64,000 bases of DNA from contig NZ_CP194331.1 of assembly GCF_051257895.1 (NCBI RefSeq), forward strand, positions 372,001 through 436,000. The letters are read 5' to 3'. This document shows positions 56,933 to 63,368 of the stretch, in pieces. A program made the translations under genes and the position numbers. How positions within the stretch are numbered: the stretch's first letter is position 1; each line of letters opens with the position of its first letter. This stretch comes from Gallionella straubiae. GTDB taxonomy: Bacteria; Pseudomonadota; Gammaproteobacteria; Burkholderiales; Gallionellaceae. Under the pieces are notes generated by a model. That model searched no databases, was not told where the DNA came from, and saw only the letters and a list, made by a program, of their open reading frames with translations.

Positions 56933-58302
56933 ACCACCATACCGATGTTGTGGAAATGGATTTCTCTTCGGAAATTGTTATGCCGGAAAGAAGTATGTTG
57001 TTTTCGCTTCAACCCTTCGGCGTCGGTACACCGCACCAGGAAAGCCTGCTTTCTTTTTTGGTGCGGATCAGTAATGCCCATGCCGTAAATCCGAGATTGC
57101 TGATCAGGGAGATATTCCCGCTGGCGGATGAAGCCATCGTGCAGCTGCCGTCAGCAGCATTTTTCCAGCGAGAGGCTAGAACAATCAACGGGCTCGGCCA
57201 ATACGCAAAGATGATTGTGCCAGCAATGGAGAAGCTCACAGGGCAGCAGGACTTGAGTCGCCTTACCTTTCTGCCATGGCGAGATCTTTTACCCCATAAC
57301 GGCCAAGGACTCTTGGCAAGACATCCGCGTTGGTGCCCTGTCTGTCTCGAGCAGCGACAGGAGGAGGGGGCAGTAGCCTTCCCTTTGACCTGGTCGCTGG
57401 AGACCTATCAGGTATGTGCAATCCATCTGGTGCCACTGGAGTATCGTTGCCGCTCTTGCGGAAAAATGCAGCCATGCATTCCATCCTACCCTGATCTTTC
57501 ACTCTGCGCCCACTGCCGGAGGCCACTCGGAGGAGCTCGTGCTCCGTCGATACATCCGGATTTCAAGACTTGGGTGTCGGAGGCTGTCGGCGATATGGTG
57601 GCCTGTCAATCGATGCCGGCCATAGTGCCAACACGGGAACGGTTTCAGGAGTTCGTGCGTGAGCAAGTGATGTTGCACGCCGGGGGTAATCGGACTGCGT
57701 TCTGCCGAGCAATCGGTATCAATGATTTCGGGGTGAGCGGCTGGCTGAACAAGGGGCAAAGGCCGAGCATTACGCAGTTCCTGACTGTTTGTTATGGAAC
57801 GAAGACGCAGCCGGTGGAGATTTTCCATGCATCAGGCCAACCAGCACAGATAGGCGACTTGAGAATACCCGCTGGAAAGTTAAAGGAGCGTGCTGCCCCG
57901 CCAAGGCTTGCACCGGCACGTCGCGTTGCTGTAAAGAAAATCCTTCAGGAGCATCTGAATAGTGGTGCTGGACAGTCTGTTTCACTCATCGCGAAGGAGC
58001 TTGGCGTTGGCCGCGCTTGCCTGCGTTACTGGTTTCCTGATTTGTGCAAATTGCTGTCGGAGCAGCATCGAACGATCGCAAAGAAGCAATCCGATGACCG
58101 TTACAGGCAGCAATGTATGCTGGTCGAGGAAGTCGTGAGCAAGGTTTATGCGGAAGGGAGTCAGCCGACAAAGCGGAAGGTTGATAAGTTGTTGCGAGCC
58201 AAAGGCGTATCGCTCTCTCAGCCACATCTGATAAGCACGTATCGAGAATGCCTTGCTTTCGACTTACGTCAGAAACAAGATTCGGCGAGCGAAAGCATAT
58301 GA
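56929..58302 (+). CDS. tniQ: TniQ/TnsD-family target-selection protein
   Basis: 457 residues. An N-terminal TniQ domain (PHQESLLSFLVRISNAHAV), zinc-type Cys pairs (WCPVCLEQ, YRCRSCGK, LCAHCRRP), and a C-terminal HTH-rich part (SLIAKELGVGRACLRYWFPD) that suggests sequence-specific target binding like TnsD. Its position next to a tRNA-Val fragment suggests tRNA targeting, but this is inference. Confidence 0.88.
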   Translation: MNHHTDVVEMDFSSEIVMPERSMLFSLQPFGVGTPHQESLLSFLVRISNAHAVNPRLLIREIFPLADEAIVQLPSAAFFQREARTINGLGQYAKMIVPAMEKLTGQQDLSRLTFLPWRDLLPHNGQGLLARHPRWCPVCLEQRQEEGAVAFPLTWSLETYQVCAIHLVPLEYRCRSCGKMQPCIPSYPDLSLCAHCRRPLGGARAPSIHPDFKTWVSEAVGDMVACQSMPAIVPTRERFQEFVREQVMLHAGGNRTAFCRAIGINDFGVSGWLNKGQRPSITQFLTVCYGTKTQPVEIFHASGQPAQIGDLRIPAGKLKERAAPPRLAPARRVAVKKILQEHLNSGAGQSVSLIAKELGVGRACLRYWFPDLCKLLSEQHRTIAKKQSDDRYRQQCMLVEEVVSKVYAEGSQPTKRKVDKLLRAKGVSLSQPHLISTYRECLAFDLRQKQDSASESI

Positions 58303-58454
58303 ACACCTGCTTCCTCCTTATTAGAAAGCATTCAAGAAGATATTGTTGCCGTTACTCCATTAGTTGAGTATGGTTACTACTATGCATCGGCTAGATGACG
58401 CACACCGAGAGCATTAACACTGGGCTTGAATGCAAATTCTACAATGAGGAAAAT

Positions 58455-58724
58455 ATGAGCAAGGACAAAGACAAGGACATCAGCTTGAAAATCGTAGTTT
58501 CCGGCACCGAAATAACGCTGGAGGCAAATCCTCACCAGACGCTGGGCAGCCTTATAGAAAAGGTGCTCAAGAAAGCCGGCGAAGCAAGCCAGCCAGACCA
58601 GTGGGGATATTTCGTCCAGAAGGGCGGAGAAATGGTCCCAGTTGACTCGAACATGAAGGCGGAAGATGCCGCGAAACAGCATGGGCTCCTGTACCTCAAC
58701 AAGAAGGCTGGCGCGGCGGGATGA
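58455..58724 (+). CDS. Ubiquitin-like beta-grasp protein (BilA/BubA-like)
   Basis: 89 residues from ATG 58455 (MSKDKDKDISLKIVVSGTEI), preceded by GAGGA; an ATG at 58395 in frame is less likely. It has a single ubiquitin-like domain: strand pair ISLKIVVSGTEITLEANP, helix TLGSLIEKVLKKAG, and a C-terminal strand ending YLNKKAGAAG with a terminal Gly. Predicted modifier conjugated by the downstream E1/E2. It overlaps the E2 gene by 4 bp. BilA of the described Bil system has two fused domains; this has one. Confidence 0.75.
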   Translation: MSKDKDKDISLKIVVSGTEITLEANPHQTLGSLIEKVLKKAGEASQPDQWGYFVQKGGEMVPVDSNMKAEDAAKQHGLLYLNKKAGAAG

Positions 58725-59287
58725 TTGCCGATCCGGCAGTGTCGAGGCTCAAATTCGAGCGGGAAGTGGCGACCGCCCGCGCGCACAAACCATTCCACGA
58801 GCAGGGGGTATGGATACTGCGTGCGGAATACCCGCTGGTCTTTGTCGCCCTAGTCACAACCGGAAAGGCGCCATTACTGCATGGTGTCCTGTGTGGGGTG
58901 CATATTGATTTCACGGATTACGACGTGCGCCCGCCGTCCGTAAAGTTTGTCGATCCATTGAATGAGTTGCCGCTCGACTTCAATACTTGCTGGAAATTCC
59001 CGAAGGTCAACAAAATCACGCCGACGCAGGGGGACGCCACGGCGGCGCAGCAATTGGATATGTCGACCTTTCTGCAGGCATTTAACCTGAACAAACCATT
59101 CCTGTGCCTGCCTGGCGTGCGCGAATACCATGAAACATCGGCTCATACTGGTGATTCGTGGTTTCTGCACCGCAAGAAAAACATGCTGGTGCATCTGCTT
59201 ACCATACTCCAGAGTTACGGCTCTGCGATAGCGCAAGTGCAAATGCAATTGCAAATTCAACCAATTCTTGTCTCTAAAATAGCATGA
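58721..59287 (+). CDS. E2-like ubiquitin-conjugating protein
   Basis: 188 residues. The predicted active site is Cys129 in FLCLPGVREYHET, followed by His137, His142, Trp147 and His150 in the pattern C-x-P-G-x-x-E-Y-H...H...W..H, the signature of bacterial E2-like proteins in Ubl operons. Known role in related systems: accepts the Ubl from E1 and transfers it to targets. It is coupled by 4-bp overlaps on both sides. Confidence 0.78.
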   Translation: MIADPAVSRLKFEREVATARAHKPFHEQGVWILRAEYPLVFVALVTTGKAPLLHGVLCGVHIDFTDYDVRPPSVKFVDPLNELPLDFNTCWKFPKVNKITPTQGDATAAQQLDMSTFLQAFNLNKPFLCLPGVREYHETSAHTGDSWFLHRKKNMLVHLLTILQSYGSAIAQVQMQLQIQPILVSKIA

Positions 59288-59784
59288 CCGGATTTCTTCA
59301 CATTCAGGCGGTTATGGTGCCGCGCCAGGTAATCGAAGATGGCCAAGAATTCATGCGTGCAGCCGGAGGCATGGGGCGCGAGGGCATGGTCTTATGGGCG
59401 GGGCGCCCAGAGGGGCCGACTTTCCGCGTAACTGACCTTGTAATTCCACAGCAAAAGGGCGTTTCATCGAGGGATGGGGTTTGCGTCATTGTCGAGGGAG
59501 TAGAGCTTGCCAGGCTGAATATGGAACTCCACAAGAGGCAATTGCAGTTCATTGCTCAAGTGCACAGCCACCCGGGCGCCGCCTACCACTCGGAGATGGA
59601 TGACGAATTTGCTGTGGCTACAAAGATAGGATGTTTTTCGCTGGTGGTTCCGGATTTCGCCAAGCGGCCTTTCTCATTCAATGAAACGGCGATTTATCGC
59701 ATCAACAGTGCCGGAGAGTGGCTGGATGCGCCAAGGAGCCTGTTTCATATCGCCGGGGAGGGCGGATATTATGGCGCGTGCTGA
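59284..59784 (+). CDS. JAB/JAMM-family deubiquitinase-like peptidase
   Basis: 166 residues. The JAMM residues are Glu33 (GREGMVLW) and HSHPGAAYHSEMDD at 94-107 (His94, His96, Ser103, Asp106/107). The spacing from HxH to Ser is one residue shorter than the canonical motif. In Bil-type systems this enzyme removes the Ubl from targets or processes its C-terminus. It overlaps the E1 gene by 14 bp. Confidence 0.82.
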   Translation: MTGFLHIQAVMVPRQVIEDGQEFMRAAGGMGREGMVLWAGRPEGPTFRVTDLVIPQQKGVSSRDGVCVIVEGVELARLNMELHKRQLQFIAQVHSHPGAAYHSEMDDEFAVATKIGCFSLVVPDFAKRPFSFNETAIYRINSAGEWLDAPRSLFHIAGEGGYYGAC

Positions 59785-61312
59785 TTACTTCGATCGGGCG
59801 GTGCATGCTGCTTTCCACATCCTCAACCACTTCGACCAGCAGTCCTTTTTGGACAAGATAGATGCGCACCGGGTCGCGGTGGCATATGACGCAAAGGCGC
59901 TGACCCATGAAGGGATTGCCGCCATTGAACTCTCCATTCGGCTGCTTGCGAGGTTTTACCCGTGCATGTCCATCATTCCACTGGACGACAAGGCAAAATC
60001 CGCAAGGTCTAACTTCGTCAGCTTGGCCAAGCGCATCAACCCAAAGATATCCATTACTGCCAGCAATAAGGATGTCAGGGACGTGGTGGTGGTGGGTGAG
60101 ACTATTCCGGGTGGAATGGATGGAGTAAACCGGTATTTCATCGGGTCAGACGGATGGATAGCGAAGTTCTCGCGCAAGAAGCCTATGGCCAGCTGCAAAT
60201 CAAAGAATCCGTTTGGCGCAGGCGTTTCCGCGTGTCTTGCGGCGGCGAATATCTTCCGTCGAATCTTCACAGACGCGGAGTTGGACGGTGAATTGAAATT
60301 CTCCGTGCTCGACCTAGACACCCGGGCGAGGAAGACTCTCAAAAGCAAGAAATTCCAGAAGGTTGCGCTGGGCGACATCTACCTTGTCGGCGCCGGAGCG
60401 ATCGGGCATGGGTTCATCTGGGCCTTATCTCGATATTTGAATGCCAAAGGAAGCATCACGCTCGTAGATCATGATGACATAGACCTGCTCAACATCCAGC
60501 GGTACATCCTGGCCGAGAGGAAGGACGATGGTGCATCGAAGGTCAATCTTGCTGCAGGATTTCTTTCGGCGCACAAAGGGCTGAAAGTCAGACAAGTGAA
60601 GGGGCGGTGGGAGGATTTCGTTAGCAGCCTGCCGGCCAAGGACTGGGTTTTCGAGCGAGTGGTTTTGGCCCTAGACTCGCCGATAGATCGGGTCGAACTG
60701 CAGGCTTCCCTGCCGAAATGGATCGTCAACGGCTGGACTGGGGACTGTGATGCTGGTGTGTCGCACCACGACTTCATTAATCACGCCTGCCTTGCCTGCC
60801 TCTATATGCCGACTGGACAAGTGAAGAGCGAAGACCTGCTGATTGCTGAGGCGCTTGAGTTGCCGTCGGACCAGCCAACCCTTCTGGACATACGAGTGCG
60901 ACTGGAAGGAAACACACCATTGGACCGTGGCTTTCTTGAATCGCTTGCGAAGCGCAAGGGCATCCAGATAGAGAAACTGCTGCCATTCGAAGAAGGGCCG
61001 CTGCGCGCGCTGTACACGAAAGGGGTGTGCAGCGGAGCCGTCATGGAACTGGCCACCGGCTCCAAGGACGTTGCCCGCGCCGAGGTTCCCATGCCATTTC
61101 AGTCGGCCATGGCCGGGATATTGCAGGCTGCAATACTTGTCGCGCATGCGGCAGGAGAGTTGAAATTGTCCGGCTTTACCAGGCTCAACCTCATGAAGCC
61201 GTTCACCGGCAAGAATGGGAGCGTGACTACCTCGAAGAGCCAGAGGTGCTTCTGTAACGACGAAGACTACAAGCATGCCTACATCAAGAAATATTCACCA
61301 TCTGGGATATAA
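59771..61312 (+). CDS. E1-like activating enzyme (ThiF/BilD-like)
   Basis: 513 residues from ATG 59771 (MARADYFDRAVHAAFHILN). An N-terminal region of about 200 residues precedes a ThiF-type Rossmann fold: IYLVGAGAIGHG (207-214), LVDHDDIDLLNIQRY (231-245, adenylation residues) and SKV. Cys340/Cys343 (HACLACLY) and Cys493/Cys495 (RCFC) may form a zinc site; Cys420 (GVCSGAVMEL) is one candidate for a catalytic Cys, which I cannot confirm. Activates the Ubl C-terminus with ATP. Confidence 0.8.
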   Translation: MARADYFDRAVHAAFHILNHFDQQSFLDKIDAHRVAVAYDAKALTHEGIAAIELSIRLLARFYPCMSIIPLDDKAKSARSNFVSLAKRINPKISITASNKDVRDVVVVGETIPGGMDGVNRYFIGSDGWIAKFSRKKPMASCKSKNPFGAGVSACLAAANIFRRIFTDAELDGELKFSVLDLDTRARKTLKSKKFQKVALGDIYLVGAGAIGHGFIWALSRYLNAKGSITLVDHDDIDLLNIQRYILAERKDDGASKVNLAAGFLSAHKGLKVRQVKGRWEDFVSSLPAKDWVFERVVLALDSPIDRVELQASLPKWIVNGWTGDCDAGVSHHDFINHACLACLYMPTGQVKSEDLLIAEALELPSDQPTLLDIRVRLEGNTPLDRGFLESLAKRKGIQIEKLLPFEEGPLRALYTKGVCSGAVMELATGSKDVARAEVPMPFQSAMAGILQAAILVAHAAGELKLSGFTRLNLMKPFTGKNGSVTTSKSQRCFCNDEDYKHAYIKKYSPSGI

Positions 61313-61314
61313 CC

Positions 61315-61352
61315 GTTCCGAGCGGAACATTTAAGCTTCACGAAACGTGAAG
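61315..61352 (+). terminator. Hairpins closing the Ubl operon
   Basis: GTTCCG-AG-CGGAAC (61315-61328) and CTTCACG-AAA-CGTGAAG (61336-61352) follow the E1 stop. No extended T-run; a likely transcription end at the right end of the transposon cargo. Confidence 0.45.
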
Positions 61353-61428
61353 TTCGCTCCTTGATGTTAGGGAGTAGTTCAGGAAGCAGCTTTCCGTTAT
61401 GGACGATGAGAGTCCTGAGCACGAGTTG

Positions 61429-61503
61429 TTGGAAGCATATATCTGCCGACATAATTTGGAAGCATAAGCTTGCCGAAGCGGCAAAGTTATACTTCCCGGG
61501 ACA
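61429..61503. repeat. Right end of Tn7-like transposon (TnsB-type binding sites)
   Basis: GGAAGCATATATCTGCCG (61431-61448) and GGAAGCATAAGCTTGCCG (61458-61475) are direct repeats 27 bp apart. CGGCAAAGTTATACTTCC (61479-61496) is the inverted copy, followed by the terminal CCGGGACA ending at 61503. The inverse of the last site is identical over 17 bp to the left end. The second and third sites form a nearly perfect 18-bp-arm palindrome with 3 bp between. Confidence 0.75.
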
Positions 61504-61528
61504 GCGCGCCGCAAGGTGCTGTGAATTG

Positions 61529-61573
61529 TGGTGGGCGGTACTGGGTTCGAACCAGTGACCCCTGCCGTGTGAA
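61529..61573 (-). tRNA. Truncated 3' half of tRNA-Val(CAC), likely attachment site
   Basis: On the minus strand: anticodon loop TTCACAC (anticodon CAC at + 61569-61571), the 3' anticodon stem GGCAG, variable GGGTC, T arm ACTGG-TTCGAAC-CCAGT, acceptor ACCGCCC, discriminator A and encoded CCA (61529-61531). The sequence 5' of the loop (+61574 on) does not pair with GGCAG, so only the 3' half exists. Such fragments are the duplicated tRNA ends left by tyrosine-integrase elements. Confidence 0.75.
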
Positions 61574-61658
61574 TCGTAACTGATTGCTTTTTGTTAGAAC
61601 ACGTTAGCAAATACGACTAATAAATTCAATAGCCTATATTAGCTGCTCTTGTTTAATC

Positions 61659-62489
61659 TTAGCAGTTTTTAGGGTCTTCAATGGAGCAATTTTGGAGCAA
61701 TTTGGCGCGTAACTGATCGAGGACTTGTAGTTTCGAAACATTGGGCGGCAGGTCTTTCAGTACCACTGGAACGTATCGATTCCTCTGTAGGCTCAATCCA
61801 GCGTCTTGATCCATCTGTTGTCGCTCTTGCTCGATCTCTGTGGCAATTTTCTCGACACTACTGAGCTTCCCAGTTCGCCGCTGTCGCTTGAAAATTCGCC
61901 GCATTACGGATCCAGCTGCCTCCAGATCGGCAGTTGATGAAACCGAGGAAACCGCTTGACTGGTACTCAGCCATCCTTTCTCCCAAGCGCTCACAATGGC
62001 AGCATGCAGGCGATCCGGTGGGACTGGTGCGCGTCCGTTTATCCAGCCGCGCAAATCTGGTGCATCCACAACTGGCTCTCCAACTTTTTCGGGAGGTGTG
62101 GTTTTCACGCCCCACAAGGCCACCGAAAGTTTCATGAGGCCTATCCCCTGCGTTTTGCAAGACGTGCAAAGATTTGTTCCTGGCTCGTAGTCTAGTTCAA
62201 GTGTTTTGTGGGAAGAGAGTGGGTATATCCCCGGCTCATAGTTAAGCTCTACAGTCTTCCAGACTTGGCAATCTTGGTTTTCGCAAATCAAATCAGCTTT
62301 ACAAGCCTGGCGGCGAATGTGCCTAAGAATGCGCGCAGCCTCACCATCAATTGGCAAAATGTTGCGGGGTTTTGTGATTCCCCGTGCTATCCAGTCCTCC
62401 GCCGTTTCTCTTGCCAAACGCAGCCAATAAAACACGTTCGATTTCTCCCCTATCGATTGTAAGTCCCAATATTGCACATTGGCAGTCAT
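61659..62489 (-). CDS. Hypothetical protein with Cys clusters
   Basis: 276 residues, ATG at 62489. Cys pairs (CENQDCQVW, LCTSCKTQG) suggest a zinc-binding domain, in a possible duplicated unit (VELNYEPGIYPL and LELDYEPGTNLC). The C-terminal half is basic. No family recognised. It ends about 85 bp from the tRNA fragment and is divergent from an AlpA-like gene, typical of an integrative element. Confidence 0.65.
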   Translation of the reverse strand: MTANVQYWDLQSIGEKSNVFYWLRLARETAEDWIARGITKPRNILPIDGEAARILRHIRRQACKADLICENQDCQVWKTVELNYEPGIYPLSSHKTLELDYEPGTNLCTSCKTQGIGLMKLSVALWGVKTTPPEKVGEPVVDAPDLRGWINGRAPVPPDRLHAAIVSAWEKGWLSTSQAVSSVSSTADLEAAGSVMRRIFKRQRRTGKLSSVEKIATEIEQERQQMDQDAGLSLQRNRYVPVVLKDLPPNVSKLQVLDQLRAKLLQNCSIEDPKNC

Positions 62490-62520
62490 CAGCCAACCTA
62501 AGCTAGAAAGAGACTACATA

Positions 62521-62775
62521 ATGCGCGACTATAATTTGTTGGAACGTTTGACGCCACTTCCAGATGACATCTTGGTCGGTATTGAGGAGGTGGCGGCGCT
62601 CACTGGATTTGCGCATGTAACAATTCAGCAGCGCCGGATCAAGGAATTCCCTAATCCGCTGGCTGGTGTGCGTCGACTTAAATGGAGATTGGGAGATGTG
62701 CGTGCTTGGATTAGAACTCGCACACAGCAGCATGGGAATCACACCCAAAAGCAAAAAATGGGTGGTAAGGCATGA
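62521..62775 (+). CDS. AlpA-like HTH excisionase/regulator
   Basis: 84 residues from ATG 62521 (MRDYNLLERLTPLPDDILVG). HTH: IEEVAALTGFAHVTIQQRRIKEFPNPLAGV, then RLKWRLGDVRAWI, the layout of AlpA-type excisionase proteins. It is divergent from the Cys-rich gene with 31 bp between starts. Predicted to regulate excision of an integrative element. Confidence 0.75.
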   Translation: MRDYNLLERLTPLPDDILVGIEEVAALTGFAHVTIQQRRIKEFPNPLAGVRRLKWRLGDVRAWIRTRTQQHGNHTQKQKMGGKA

Positions 62776-62899
62776 GTTATGCAATTCGCATCAAACGCAG
62801 GGCAACTTCAACGGTACCCGATGGCATTCTGGCCAATGAACGTTTGAGCTGCCGGCACGCGTAGTGCTCGGCGGGATGTTGGGAAGGGCGCAGCTTGCC

Positions 62900-62970
62900 A
62901 AAAATGGATACCCGAATCAATAAATGGACACTCGAATCCATAAATGGATAGTCGAGTCCATAAATGGATG
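62900..62970. repeat. 20-bp tandem repeats (about 3.5 units)
   Basis: Units start at 62900, 62920, 62940 and 62960 with consensus ATAAATGGATASTCGARTCC. They are directly adjacent with no spacers, so not CRISPR. ACTCGAATCCA...TGGATAGTCGAGT within units 2-3 forms a hairpin. They could be protein-binding iterons. Confidence 0.65.
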
Positions 62971-63154
62971 CACTAACACCACAACGAACATCTTGGGAGC
63001 ATCGTTCAATTTTCGTAGATGTCACCAAGATGTAGCGTTTTCATGTTGCCATTTATGGCAACGTTGGAGAGTCATTGCGAACGTCGTATCGATTTAATTC
63101 CGTTACTTCGGCAAGTAGTGGGAACGAAGTAACGTAGGGAGCCAATAAAAAGTT

Positions 63155-63368
63155 ATGTTGCCGAATCGACTTCCGAAAACGGAAAAATGCTATGCCATCA
63201 AGGCAAGAGGTCTCTGCTCTCAAGCTGCCCGTGCGCGCGGCTACACATCCCCCAACACCGTTCCCATCACAACCGTTGTCGAGTACGTCATAAGCCGAAA
63301 GCCGGCGTATTCGCGCAACACCTGGAAGCAATACAAGAACGCACTACGCTTCCACGCCCAGCAAAGAG
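63155..63368 (+). pseudogene. Integrase-like ORF truncated by an insertion sequence
   Basis: From ATG 63155 (MLPNRLPKTEKCYAIKARGL). TVVEYVISRKPAYSRNTWK continuing into QYKNALRFHAQQR resembles the N-terminal SAM-like core-binding domain of tyrosine recombinases. The sequence is then interrupted at about 63,369 by the end of an IS256-type element (GGGTGCCCCGAATTTTGTGT) and continues only into IS sequence. The remainder of the gene may lie beyond the window. Confidence 0.45.

Larger units (their letters stand above)
41991..61503. mobile_element. Tn7-like transposon carrying Wadjet and ubiquitin-like conjugation cargo
   Basis: The 19.5-kb element is delimited by matched ends (TGTC...17-bp block at left, inverted at right). 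Its core is TnsAB fusion, TnsC and TniQ; its cargo is a metallophosphoesterase, jetABCD with an extra gene, a WYL regulator, DUF3800 and HTH proteins, and a four-gene Ubl operon. Its genes are visibly lower in GC than the flanking core. The 5-bp flanks (AGGCA left, GCGCG right) do not match, so a target duplication is not confirmed. No cas genes are present. Confidence 0.75.

Noticed and set aside
41991..61503. CRISPR-associated transposon (CAST)
   Set aside because: TnsAB, TnsC and TniQ are present but no cas6/7/8, cas12k or repeat-spacer array could be found between the ends.
62900..62970. Tandem repeats as a CRISPR array
   Set aside because: 20-bp units are contiguous with no unique spacers, and no cas genes are seen.
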